A stretch of DNA of 64,000 bases from Piezodorus guildinii (lineage: Eukaryota; Arthropoda; Insecta; Hemiptera; Pentatomidae): contig CM041297.1 of the NCBI GenBank assembly GCA_023052935.1, positions 85,444,021 to 85,508,020 on the forward strand. Direction: 5' to 3'. Under the pieces are notes generated by a model. It ran no database searches. It saw only the letters and a program-made list of their open reading frames with translations, and was not told the DNA's origin. This document shows positions 49,001-60,197 of the stretch, one piece after another. The number at the start of each line of letters is the position of its first letter. Within the stretch, counting starts at the first letter, position 1. The position numbers were made by a program, and so were the translations under genes.

Positions 49001-51069
49001 GCTAATGCCTTAAGATAATCTTTTTTTGCAGCCTCTGTTTTCTTCTTATACACCTGTATATTAACAATTATTAATTAATATTTTGATATTATATTACAAA
49101 ATTGATGAAATACATGGTTCAAATATTTACATTTTTGTGTTCTGCATCCAAAGAGTCCCACATTGATGCAACAATTTTTGACACCTCACCAAAACTAGCA
49201 TTTGGATTTTGCCCTTTGATTGCAGCTTGAGTGTCTCTGAAGAATAGTGCATAAGCAGAAACTGGCCTGAAAAAGAAATTAAAAAAAAATTAACTGTAAA
49301 AATTTCCATTAAAAAAAAAATTACTTTGGAAATTTGGCTTACTTTTGTGGTTCATTGGGGTCCCTCTTCTTCTTCTTCTTTTGTGCTTTTGGTTTCTTCT
49401 GGATTTTGGCTAAGCCATTTTCAGCTGGTTCGGGAGATGGTCGTTTCATCCCAGCAACCTGCAACAAAATGTATTCATAAAATATTCATGAAGAAAAAAA
49501 TCACTTCCAAAGATGATTTTCAAGATCCATTTTCAACTATAAAGAATCATTATATATTATTATAAATTAAATCTATAAAAATATATTAATAAAATGTCTG
49601 TTATTTACCACATAATTACGTATTACTTTTTAATAAAAATGTTAATCTTTGAAAATTTTGTAAGTTTTAGTATACCGATTTCCATATATTTTTCTATATA
49701 AAGTTATAAATTATCTCAGTCAAGAACCAATTAATAAACCAGAAAGAGAAGGGATAGCCAGACTCTGAAAGTTCCCAGCAGAAGAAAATTCATCTATTAA
49801 GGGCTTCTCTTGCAGAGATGGAAAACATTTTAACCTTTTCACTTTGAAAGTGGTTACTCCGGAAATAATGATTGATGGTCTAAATAGACTTTCTGAAATT
49901 CAAAATATACTTAATTGAAATTATATTAAGAAGTACTAGTCATACCAGGTGAGTATGTGGGGTGGAGTCGTCACTGTCATCGCTGGTTGTGGTAGTGTCG
50001 TGGGGATGACTTCCTTGAGGTGATGTGGTGGGCCTGGCCTGTGGAGGGGTCGACTGAGGCGGTCCCATACTGTAATGTTGCAGTTGCTGTAAAGAGCTGG
50101 GTGGCAACCTGTATCCATTTTGCTGTTGGCTGTTGTAGCCACTAAAACAAAGATAAGTTTGCATAAGTGATCCTTCAATCAAGTAACTCAATGTTAACTA
50201 TTTCCATTAATGACAGAGAAACATAAACCCATGACTTAAACGGAGTTGAGCTGGTATTTAATATAATCATTATCAGAAGTCTAAAAAAAACTTGATATAG
50301 GAACATTTTCTTACATTTTACATTTAATTAAAATTATGTTATATGCAGGCTCTGATTTGCAGCTGAAAACTTGGGACGTTTGCTGAAGGTACTAATTTTT
50401 TTAGGAGTGGGAGTATTTGGGATCCCCTTAAGTACAAACATTTTTTATTTATATTTTTTGTAGAAATACAAATTTCGTTACGATAGTGTACTGATATGGG
50501 GTGAGTCAATGGGAAATTTTATATTGACTATTGCAGTTTTCTTCAAATATTACTCATCAAATCACATAACCTACACCTATACAACCCATGATAGTTCATG
50601 GGTTCAGTGCATATCTTTATATGTGCTATTCTCGTTCTGTTTCTGTTTCAACTACTGGGTAACCAATTTATAGGGATTGGGTAGGACCCAAGAGGATGTC
50701 CATACCCCCAGGGTTGTCTCTCAGCTGAAATAGCATAATAATTAATTATTATGCCACAGCCCAGGTTTGAATTCATGACCTGGAGAACAAAAGGCTTGTG
50801 CTCTTTCCATTAGACCTCGCAAAAATCAAATATTTCAGAAAAATATTTTATAATTGCTACACTATATAACATGTTTTATTCACAATGGCTTGTTCTGTTA
50901 TCTTTATTCTTTGGGTTCAGTACATATAGAGATTCGTACTGTTTCTAGGCCAACAGCTGAAAAGGAGAGCCAGATCCATGCTTAACCTCAGCTTTTTTTC
51001 CCAATTTACTGATACCCAAGGGCGGATTGCGCCCCACAAGGGTTTTCCGATAATGATATTTGTACACCT

Positions 51070-51153
<84 letters not shown>

Positions 51154-52291
51154 TTAAAAGAAATTGAAGAATAGCTAGAAGGAATTAAAATTGATATTTA
51201 TAGGTATGATTAATTATTTAATTTGAGCGAATGTAATCTTGACAAAAAAATAAATAAATTAAAAAAAAAATTGACGAATTTTTTTTTTTTAATTGAAATA
51301 TTTCATGACGAATTAAAACTTTAATAACCATCGGAAATTATACCCTATATTTATGTTGTTATGTGTTTAAGAGACTGGTCAAAGTTTGTAACAGAATGAT
51401 GTTACGCATTGTGTATGATTTCATAAACTGCAATAATTTCCAAAACTGTGAAAGAATATCTTTTTCAAGAGGAAAAAATCTCATGGTCTTTGAAGCATAG
51501 ACAAATAGCTATTATAAAAATTTTCCTCAATGTAGATGTGGTAATATAATAATAAAAACATATTATTGTGGATATAATTAGTTGACCGTTGAGAATAACT
51601 GGAAGGAATTAGTCCGGGTGGCGGTCAATAAATGAAACAACTGAATAGTTTCAACTATTCAGTTGTTTCATTTAATGACCACCACCCGGACTAATTCCTT
51701 CCAGAAAAACATATTATGTTTATTTATGAAAAATCAAGATTTTTTTTTTAATTAACAATTACAGTGCTATCGATGAAGTTACATTCAATTTTGTGGCTAG
51801 ATTAAGAAAAACATTGCTGATTAAACGTAACGCAACATTTAACATTTAAAAAAAAAACGATTAAATTAAATAAAAGACGAACTATTGGTCACTCTCGTTT
51901 GTTTCTTTTGTAATGGTTCAAAAAATTATTTTCTAAAACCGTTTTTAAGTTGCAAGAACATATTTTATTTATGATCTCACTTCATGTTGAGGTTCATGTT
52001 GTGTTCATGCGGTGGGGACAGGAATAGTGGCTGGTAGGGCGATGAATGGTCGCTCATGGACATCGAGTTGGTAGTCTGGCTCATAGGCATCGATATCTAT
52101 AATAGAAACAACAATATTTAGAATAAATTAATAAGATTAAATCATGTTAAAATAAGAAGTTATATTATTTATAATTAAACCTGTGGGTGATAGCTGAGAT
52201 TATTCTGTTGTTGGCCGCCATTGCTGCTCTGATGTGGGTTTATAGGGGGTATGTCGAAGTCCTCGTCTCCAAAACTTGGAGTGTGGAATGT
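43088..52291 (-). CDS. TOX: TOX-family HMG-box protein, 10 exons seen, 5' end missing
   Basis: Minus-strand exons: 52291-52181, 52096-51981, 50141-49946, 49458-49343, 49266-49131, 49053-48973, 48706-48524, 47167-47009, 44902-44763, 43139-43088. Phases agree throughout: 1290 nt, 429 residues and stop. From the first visible codon: [16 protein letters not shown] (2-17, TOX-family N-terminal signature), a basic stretch [12 protein letters not shown] (162-173), the HMG box from [20 protein letters not shown] to [15 protein letters not shown] (174-252), a Gly/Tyr-rich [11 protein letters not shown] segment, polyglutamine (314-366), then [19 protein letters not shown] and [13 protein letters not shown], the C-terminal cysteine motif of TOX3/TOX4. 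It is a nuclear DNA-binding chromatin factor. The true first exon was not identified. Confidence 0.92.
43455..43720 (+). pseudogene. LINE 3'-end fragment, inside last TOX intron
   Basis: The frame [17 protein letters not shown] continues after a one-base shift as [12 protein letters not shown] sequence, IQKVGEKRG, and [17 protein letters not shown], ending in AAGAAGAAG. This is the usual C-terminal tail of a non-LTR retrotransposon ORF2. Confidence 0.75.
43963..44175. mobile_element. MITE-like element, about 210 bp
   Basis: ATGGCACACATAGCCGG at the left and CCGGCTATGTGTGCCAT at the right are perfect 17-bp inverted ends. TAGCCGGTT words repeat inside. No target duplication could be fixed, so the superfamily is open. 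Confidence 0.55.
44257..44499. mobile_element. Foldback element FB-g, in last TOX intron
   Basis: The outer arms (GAGCAGTCACCAAGAAAAC with the complement of GTTTTCTTGGTAACTGCACC) pair. The centre is a long hairpin formed by GGGCTGACTT...CCAAGGAAG and its complement. CCCTGATGAAGGCCCAC on the + strand and CCTGATAAAGGC with GACCGAAATGTC on the minus strand are hammerhead-like core remnants. Confidence 0.7.
45318..45425 (+). repeat. SINE-A head fragment, in TOX intron
   Basis: TGTGGTGTAGTGGTTAGCAT and GGCTGAAATCCGG resemble the A and B boxes of the SINE-A head. The body is missing. Confidence 0.55.
45560..45990 (+). pseudogene. LINE ORF2 C-terminal fragment, in TOX intron
   Basis: The frame reads [20 protein letters not shown], then [27 protein letters not shown], stop, and further [35 protein letters not shown]. 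This is the conserved tail of an arthropod non-LTR retrotransposon. Two frame breaks show it is a pseudogene. Confidence 0.85.
49131..49458 (-). other. TOX: TOX exons carrying the basic stretch and most of the HMG box
   Basis: Exons 49458-49343 and 49266-49131 join within the codon for Lys in EPQKPVSAY. They hold the linker with the lysine run and HMG helices 1 and 2 ([37 protein letters not shown]). Helix 3 follows in the exon at 49053-48973. Confidence 0.9.
50590..50825 (-). repeat. tRNA-derived SINE (SINE-B), diverged copy, in TOX intron
   Basis: On the minus strand a tRNA-like head (TTTGAATTCATGACCTGG complement, TAGACCTCG complement) is followed by the TTATTCTGTTATTTCAGC-like block and the TGTACTGA-type end. 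It is degraded compared with the copy at 62108. Confidence 0.6.
50910..51030 (-). repeat. SINE-B tail fragment
   Basis: GGGTTCAGTACATATAGAGA and CGTACTGTTTCTAGGCCAAC match the complement of the SINE-B end at 62108-62160. Confidence 0.65.
51072..51146. repeat. AT microsatellite
   Basis: Perfect (AT)n run of about 75 bp. Confidence 0.95.
51599..51704. mobile_element. Foldback element FB-b: 106-bp near-perfect palindrome, in first visible TOX intron side
   Basis: CTGGAAGGAATTAGTCCGGG...GAATAGTT and its complement form one long hairpin with almost no loop. The sequence matches the two ends of FB-a (8111-8275), including about 30 bp of left flank, but lacks the central core. It looks like a deleted or self-folded derivative. 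Confidence 0.8.
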
Positions 52292-52469
52292 CTGCAACAA
52301 TTATAGAAAACATATTGCATAACAATTGATATGAAGCGATTTTGTTCATTTAATGTAAAGACTCATTAATACTCCCAAGCTAAATATAAGATAGATAAAT
52401 TGGTTAAACTTTTTACCTACCAGGATAATAACCATAATTACTATCCTTTGACTTACCTAGCTTACTTAC

Positions 52470-52575
52470 CTTCCGCAAAGAAAGAATGCCTACCACCAAA
52501 TCTTTTGTTAGCGTTCCTTGATATACCCTAGGAAGGCTTTTATTATTTACATGATCATCCTTTGCTTTTTTTTAG
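52470..52575 (-). other. Possible upstream TOX exon (phase-compatible open segment)
   Basis: On the minus strand an open run ends TLTKDLVVGILSLRK at AAG|GTAAGT (donor 52469-52461). Its phase 0 fits the first certain TOX exon. The residues do not resemble TOX N-termini, no good acceptor or ATG was found, and a second GTAAGT lies ten bases on, so this is only a candidate. Confidence 0.2.
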
Positions 52576-52599
52576 TTTATTCCAACAGAAGTATTTGAT

Positions 52600-53850
52600 T
52601 GCCAGAAACGTGTTGGAACATGCGCACAAATAATACATATTTAATAAATATTTCACACACCTCTTTACTGGAGGTTCACCAACCAGCTTATCGGCACCGT
52701 GACCGATCAGAACAGCTGCCTTTATTATTTATGAAATAACTTGAAAAAGTGTCGATTATTTCCGTTTGTAACGCTAATATTTTATGAACCCTCGAAAAAG
52801 CTGATCTATCTATTTTATCTAATTGAAAAAAATAATCATATTACTTTTAGTAAACGATTTTGTAACGTGAATAATTTTGCAACAGATTTGTGAAAAGCGA
52901 ACTAGAAAAGCCATAAAATATTTTATATTTTAATATAAATAATAAGAGCCGTTCCCTGAAAGGGTTTCTTCTATATAAAAACAAAACAAATATTGTAATA
53001 CATTTTATGGAACCTTTTGAATGTTTAATGAACCTTTCCGTTCCCTTTTCCTCATTTCCTTTTTTGTTGTATGTAATCTATTTTAAGTTTATTTTTCTTT
53101 GTATTTTGTTCGCCAAAGTATTTCATTCTCTACAGCTTCGTTCTCATTGAATTTTCAAAAGGAAGGCGAGGTAAAACTTTTCAACAAGTAATTTACACAA
53201 ATTGGGTCCACTTTGTGATTATAACTCTAATTAAAAAACTTCCTAATTACCCCCTCCTTTCCTCTCAAGTTAGCCTATTTTTAAGCAAATAATAAACTTT
53301 ATGAGTATTAAAAGCTATTGAGAGAAAAAAGGAGATGTGTAGTAAGTTTATAAATGCTGAATAATAATTATGAATTTATTTATGCTCAAACATTGAAGTT
53401 ATTTAACTAAGGAAACATTTTCAAAAGAACTTCTCTTTGTTGTAATTGTAATTAATTATTGTATTTCAATTTTAAGGTGAATATAGAAATTTCATGTATA
53501 GACAATAGTTCCGTAAGAGTCAATAATGGAATAAATGATATGTCTTGAAGAAGAATTATTACCGAGTTTATTTTTAAAAAGTTTAAATGACTATTTATTT
53601 AGTTGGTAGTGAGGAGTAGTGGTGGCCACGACCTCCCTCCTAAAAAGTATTAGGGATAATACAAATAAAATTAAGTAAAATATTAGTATGAAGTAGTATT
53701 GTATAAAATATATATAATCCAGGTTTTCAGACTTATTTTCAAGTACGTACTTATTTTTCAAATTTATTTACAGTGATTGGAAAAAATAACTCATCTTTTC
53801 AACCCGATTGATCCCCTCATCCTCCTAACACGACATCCTCATCATTTTTG
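52600..53850. other. Intron or 5' flank of TOX, nothing recognised
   Basis: AT-rich DNA with no exon or repeat edge that I can support. Confidence 0.4.
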
Positions 53851-53859
53851 CTCCTTTTA

Positions 53860-54147
53860 CGAAAATCCTGCGAACACCCTTGAATGGCATGGACATGTGA
53901 CCCGAATGAAAGCTATTTAGGTTTTTCTAATACATACTTTCAGAGCCAAATCTCTCAGTCGTTGACAAAAAAATTACATCACATTTATTCATATGACTAG
54001 TATAAGAAGTGAGGATCATAGAAAATAGGACAAAATTAGAAATTTCTCGATAAAGTACAACCTGGATATCAGATTAACTGAGGAGCTAATTAAAGAGCGC
54101 TTGGTAAGACTCGAAAATGTGTGAGGAACGCATGCATATGACGTACA
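53860..54147 (+). pseudogene. Degraded LINE fragment, interrupted by a SINE
   Basis: LEWHGHVTRMKA near 53890 and ERLVRLENV near 54100 recall the GHVxRM region of LINE ORF2; GRRQAEVLIVPEKIYKER continues after the SINE (54454-54520). Confidence 0.4.
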
Positions 54148-54453
54148 AAGGGGAAGAAGAGGGTTACCTGTAGCATGGAGGTTAGCATAACAGCCTCTTA
54201 TGCTCAAGATCCCGGGTTCAAACCCGCAGTTGGCCATAGGATTTTTTAATGGGAGTGAAAAATCCTTAGCTATACCGTCCTTCGGAGGAGACGTTGATAG
54301 ATGGTCCCGAGCCTGTGCGATGTCAGGTACTCGTTAAAGATCTCTATCCTAATAAAACCTGGATAGAAACAAATTAGGACTCCCACTGTAGCATCGTCCG
54401 ATTAGCCACAGCAGCATAAAGGGACGTTAAATCAATAAACAAGGGGAAGAAGA
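54148..54453 (+). repeat. SINE-A full-length copy with 13-bp target duplication
   Basis: AAGGGGAAGAAGA occurs at 54148-54160 and 54441-54453. Between them is the 280-bp SINE: head with TAGCATGGAGGTTAGCATAA and CGGGTTCAAACCC, body, and tail GACGTTAAATCAATAAAC. It is the best complete reference copy in the window. Confidence 0.88.
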
Positions 54454-55074
54454 CAAGCAGAAGTCCTCATAGTACCCGAGAAGATCTACAAGGAGAGAAA
54501 AAAACTGGAGGCGGGGGAGTGACGAGCTCCATGTCCTAAAATCCACTTAGATTGACAAGCGTATAAAACCTGTGAGAATTGTCGCTCTTTTTAAACTGGG
54601 CTACAAGCCGAGAGAACAAGTAGGTTAATATTATTGAGATTTGGTGATAGTGTGTTATCACATACTTTTAACGTATTATAATAAATATTAAATTACTACA
54701 TTTTCTTTCAAACTTCATCCTTTTTTTTGTAAACTGATATTACAAATAATGTTTAATTTCTTATAATGGAGGAATTTCTACATTAAAAACATGTTTTCAT
54801 AATGGGTGTAATTACACTAGTTTGTTTTAATATATCATTATCATTTAGTTTTTTTAAAATAATATTAAATGATATAATAGGATTTAAAAAAAGGAATTTT
54901 TGATGATATTATCCAATTTTTTTTTTTTTTTTAATTATGCCTTCTTCATCTCTCGCTTGTTCCGTGAACTCTCAAAAGGCCTTACTCTCACAAATTTTCA
55001 CCTGCCTCTTCTCTCACTGTGTAGCGCGGCGTTAATTAAAAAATGAGACAATCTTGGATCACCTAGTTACCAAG

Positions 55075-55195
55075 AAAGGCGCTAGATACCGCACGTGAGA
55101 GCTACAATTTTCGCAGGTTTTAGACTGTAGTGTAGATAGAGGCTCCTCATACTGCGGCACGGTAGGAAGACTTAAAAGAAGAAGCTGAAGAAACG
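55075..55195 (+). pseudogene. LINE 3'-end remnant
   Basis: GATAGAGGCTCCT followed by a GGCACGGTAGGAAG and AAGAAGAAG end parallels the 3' end of the fragment at 43640-43720. Confidence 0.45.
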
Positions 55196-55199
55196 AAAT

Positions 55200-56400
55200 T
55201 AAGATAAAAAATAAAATAAAAAATTAAAGAAATGGACTATGATTTATTTTCCGTAATATGTTGACTCGACTTAAGGATTCAGAATAACATAGATGAGACA
55301 TATTGTTGTATCAATACAGTTTTTGTAATGGATAATTCATTCTTCACAGAGACCCATGCTAAACAAAACTCAATTAAAAAAAAAAAGGAAATAACTATAA
55401 TATATAATAACTGCCGAAATGCTAAGAAAGAAATTCAATTCCACGGTACGGTAAGATATTGTATTTGATCCAGCAACGGAAGAAAGAGAGTTGAGACCAG
55501 GCTAGGCCATTCATGCAAGAGTGTGAAGGTCGAGATTAACACCAGGAGTCCGCAACACCACGTTCCTCTAAAGCTGGATTCGAGGAAGGAAGGATTGGCG
55601 ACAAACAATGATGCAAAGACAGGAAAAGATGTTGATGTGTATCACATCTTATATCAGTAATTAAAATTGACCGATTGTCTGATTTTTTTTGCTTTAGTAT
55701 GTGAATAAAAAAAATAATATATATACATTAAAAAAAAGTGATATGAGTTAAAGCAAAAGCCTGAATTAGTACATGCGATTATATTGAGTGCATAACCTCT
55801 CGTCACCTTTAGTTTACAATTATTATAGGAATATATATATTTTTGTTATTTCAATTTATAGTTCTTAAGAGCACAATACCCAATACCTAGGAAGGTACGT
55901 TACAGATCATAACACTTACTAAGACCGCCCTCTGTAACCACCCCATCTTCCCCACCAAATCTACCCCGGATCCTCAGAACTAATCACTCTTATTGTTATA
56001 TTGTGTGTGTCAAACTCATAGAAGGAGACCTGGGATGTACAAAAGTAGTCATCCGAAATCCACCAGCACAATATATCATGTCCAGAAGATGTATGTTTTA
56101 TAGTAAAATTAGTTTCTATATATCTCTACTGTTGCACTATTTGTTTTTGCAATATTGTTATATTTGTTACTTGAGTGTTAAACAATAAAGGAGATTAGAA
56201 ACAAATATATAGTAAATATGCATCGTTATTGATATTTCAAAAAAGGAAGTTTAGTAAATTTTAATTTTCGATCAGAACATTTCTTCACATTGAGTATCAA
56301 CTCATTCATCAGCAAGAAGCGCGTGTATACAGGGGGCTACATTTCTTTTTTTCATGACACGAATATGTTGTAATTGTGATTAAAAGATGGCACAATCGCG
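55200..56400. other. Intergenic/intronic DNA, nothing recognised
   Basis: No supported feature. The 61-codon frame at 56003 has no family resemblance. Confidence 0.4.
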
Positions 56401-56429
56401 GTAGAGACATAAGTAAACATGTTTAGGTA

Positions 56430-56620
56430 TTGGAAGGGGACACCCCCACCCCGACGACACACACGAAGGATATGGCCACGCCCCCTCGCCCCTCCACCGC
56501 GGGTGGGGGCAGAACAAACTTTTACACAACTCAAATTGGATCTTGTTACTTGAAAACTCCGAGTATTGACGTTCTCTCCGCCATGACGGCTCGGGGCTGG
56601 AGGGGGGAATCCAATTTCCT
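56430..56620. promoter_or_regulatory. GC-rich island, candidate regulatory element upstream of TOX
   Basis: A sharp rise in G+C in otherwise AT-rich DNA, with GGCCACGCCCCCTCGCCCC and CCGCGGGTGGGGGC, resembling KLF/Sp-type GC boxes. Open frames on both strands (156 codons minus, 122 codons plus) are likely composition artefacts. It lies 4 kb upstream of the first visible TOX exon. Confidence 0.3.
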
Positions 56621-57029
56621 TCCTATTATTATTTTGTCTGGAATGTGTTTGGGAACGAATATTCAAGATTTCATTCCAAGGGTTTTCCTCTCCTCCTCCT
56701 ATTCTCCTTCCTCCCCTTTTAATTTTTCTTTTATCTTCTCCTGTATCTTTCATAACGAACCTTTTCACCCTTCTTTCTTCTCCCCTAATGGTATCTGACC
56801 GTATTAATCTCGTAGACCGCATAAAAGAGAGATAAAGCCCGAGAATTACGATGAAATGATATTCTAATTTGGACCTAATTCAATTTTGATGTACTTTTTT
56901 TTTTTACTTTTTCAAAGGCTAAGTTCATAATGATACTCAAGGAAGCTTATTTGAAATTCTTGAAAATTAATTAATAACTGAAATTTTATAAACATAGAAT
57001 AAGAGTGTAATTAACATAAATCAGTAATT

Positions 57030-57320
57030 GAGAAGATAATTCGGGGTGCAGTCATCAAACCACTTAATTAAGCAGTAACTTAATTTAATTTATTTTAAAC
57101 TTAAATTAAGTTTCTGCTTAATTAATTGTTTGTTTGTTATACAAAAACAGTAATGAAATACAACAGCTGAATAAAGAAAAATAAAGTCATCATAATAAAA
57201 TAAAGAATAAAGTCATCAAAACACTTCATTAAGCAGTAACTTAATTTAATTTATTTTAAACTTAAATTAAGTTTCTGCTTAATTAATTGTTTTGATGACT
57301 GCACCTCGTATTATCTTCTC
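57030..57320. mobile_element. Foldback element FB-h, with a duplicated inner palindrome
   Basis: The outer arms GAGAAGATAATTCGGGGTGC / complement at 57290-57320 include the shared terminus GGGTGCAGTCATCAAA. Inside, a self-complementary segment of about 65 bp (AAGCAGTAACTTAATTTAAT and inverse) occurs twice, at 57060-57127 and 57225-57290. No hammerhead-like core is present. Confidence 0.75.
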
Positions 57321-58573
57321 CTCATTATCTACATATAGTCAACCATTCTCACATCATAAATCAGAAATATTTAATGATTGGCTATATATTATTTTTATTC
57401 TCCTTGTAAGCTGTTATTTTATGATTGTTTTATTTTTCTTTATTCAGCTATTGTATTTTATTATTGTTTTTGTGTATCAGTATGATCATGATATTATTAG
57501 GAAGTACTATGTATGTAATATTGGGCAATTCGCCTGTTGGTGGGCTCTCTTTATTAATAAATATTCATACATATCAGATTTACAGTCAGTTTGGAAATAA
57601 ATCATTGTGAGTTTAAGAGACAAAAAGGGTGTCAAGATGTAATTATTAAGTGATCAGATGACTGGGCCTAAAAAATTAGGACTAAAACAACCGTATCATG
57701 AGAAAGAGTAAATATATAATTATATATTTTTGAGGCGAAGACCCATTCTGGGATTTAGTGCCCGTGATGATAATGATAACTATATAAAATGTGGAGGGGA
57801 GGGGAGAGAGGATATCAATTTTTTTTTTTTTTTTTTTAAGTATCTATCTATCTGATCTACATATTATATATTTTCTGATGTAATATTGCTCAAAGTTCAT
57901 CTTATAATGAGAAAAACTGAAACGATACCCAGACTGATTTTCTTATAATTTAGAATCCTGATTCAAATAAATTTTTGGAGAGATTTACTCATTCGAAGCT
58001 ATTCAGATTACTGAAAAAGTATCGAGATTCATTAGGTCAAATAGTTTATTTGAATTATATAAAAGAAATTAATGTTTTCACAAGCTCAAAAATAGTAATA
58101 CATTAAATAAATATATATGTATAGATATATCTGTAACTCGGGCAGAAGAGGTGTTCATAGCATTGTATTATTTTTTTTTATAATAAAAGAGAGTATATAA
58201 AATTAAATACAATTCAGTACAATTCATTATAACGAAAAGTGGAAGCTAGGTCTTTTTTATCTTAGTTATATTTATTTATGCAAAAATGATTTTTTTTTCT
58301 TCGAAAAACATAAGTTAAGAATTATATTGCCCACTATATAACATTAAAAATAGGACCATACCCGATAACCACTTCTTTTTCGACTTATGATCAATTACTA
58401 CTTAGTAATGTTATACAAAGCAGTTCCAGGGTATGTTTTACCTCTCTTAGCTTTGGATCCGCCACTGGTTTAAGATAATTATAATGATAAGGAAAATAAT
58501 AACTATTTCACAAAGAAAATTGAATCGCTTAGTTACTGTATAGTATCATCTGTCAGATCGAAATAAAAAATTT

Positions 58574-58737
58574 GGAATAAAGTTGGAGGCTGATATTTCA
58601 CTTCACCACTATTTTATTACGTTATGTTGCTCAACGTATCGGCTATAATGCCATCTTCTGGTGCAAAGAACAATTTTATCTATGGAGAGTGGGTACTTAC
58701 TCCCAGAAAAAAAAAACAAATAAAAAAATACATGGGA

Positions 58738-58807
<70 letters not shown>

Positions 58808-58927
58808 AAAAAATGAAATAGATAAATTTGTTCTTTGCACCTGAAGATGGCGTTGTAGCCTAAACTTAGTGCATCATAACTAAATAAAATAGTGATGAAG
58901 TTAAATATCAGCCTCCGACTTCATTCT
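58574..58927. mobile_element. Foldback element FB-i containing an A-run and AT microsatellite
   Basis: Arms 58574-58676 and 58829-58927 are inverted copies (AGTTGGAGGCTGATATTTCA and complement; TTCTTTGCACC with GGTGCAAAGAA). Each has a CTGAAGATGGC / GCCGATACGTTG-like core on the strand leading inward. The loop holds (A)30 and (AT)16 at 58741-58802. Confidence 0.75.
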
Positions 58928-59249
58928 TAGACTTTGAACTTCACCTTTAAGAATTTACACCCGATAAAAAAAAATGGAATTATTAAGTTGTTTATTATTC
59001 TGATTATTAATTTAATTATTTTTAAGTAATTATTAATTTGAAAATTGTAAATTTCTCCAAGCTTGAAATTATGGTAGATTTGATAAAATTACTATTATAA
59101 ATATCATTAATCAATATTATACAATAATCATTAATATTACACGCTATTATGACATTTGAAAATAAATTTAACTAAGTTTATTACATCGGTAATTTGCATT
59201 TCCAATTTTCCTGATAGGGTTAGACACATAGGTCGTAATTTACAAATGA

Positions 59250-59750
59250 ACTCCTCTGCACAAGTTACTCGGTGAAATCAGTAATGGTTTGAATTAGTGA
59301 AGAGGGAGGCGTGTGTCTTGGAAACTTCTCAACCAATCATAACAGGGATTCGGAAAGTTTAATTAGATGTCTCTCATTTGCTTGATTAACTTTTCACTTT
59401 GATAGGTTTGAAATTATTTCAGAATGCGCAGCGGAGCCTGACTGGCATCTCGTAAAATCTCATTTCCAAGAGGTGTGGGTGTCGCTTTTATGCTATAAAT
59501 AGTCCAGCATACAGGGGATTGATCATGCATAAATCATGGCAAATTGGAATACTTCTGGCATTATGCAATAACTGTATAATTTAATTACGGATGTATTCGT
59601 CGACCATGAAATTATAGAAGAATATCATTAATAATTAAAAATGTCATCAATAAATCAGCATCAGGCATTGTGTGGAGGGCGATATATTACTATTAGGCAA
59701 CTTTTGTGATTTGTTAGCAACTTTTGTGATTGGATTAAAATTTTCATCGA
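59250..59750. promoter_or_regulatory. Candidate cis-regulatory segment upstream of TOX
   Basis: It differs from its surroundings in having mixed-complexity sequence: an AACCAATCA box (59331), several TAATTA/ATTAG words, a TATAAATAG (59494-59502, + strand) and the 15-bp direct repeat GCAACTTTTGTGATT twice at 59698 and 59717. No exon could be attached to it. Function is inference only. Confidence 0.25.
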
Positions 59751-60197
59751 AGGGTGAAATTGAAAAGAAGTGCGAAGAATTTCAGGAAATTAGTATGTAA
59801 GAATATTATAAAATCCATAAAACTATAGTGACACGAATTATAATTTATTGATATAAAGGATTCTTCAGATATATGAATTAAAAGTACTGAGTGCAATTTA
59901 TGTAGGATGACCAACGAGAATCCAAATTAACCATTCAACACAATAGAGGAGGATTGCCTTTCGCTTTATTTTTCTTTATTCCAATCTATTGTTATTAATG
60001 AAGTTTAAAATAAATTACCTCCTTAGGCCTCGGGAATAGAAACTTAATTCTCAGATTAATAGCAAATTTATATGTTTTATTTATTTTGCTTCTTCCCGAT
60101 GGAAAACATAGGTAGTATATAAAAGCAAACGATAAAAAAAAATTAAAATAAAATAAATACTTATGATAAATTTTTTTTTTTTTTTAATGGATATACT

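Noticed and set aside
56352..56822. 156-codon minus and 122-codon plus frames
   Set aside because: They arise in a GC-rich block where stops are rare; composition is Arg/Gly or Pro/Ser-rich without motif, and no splice context supports them.
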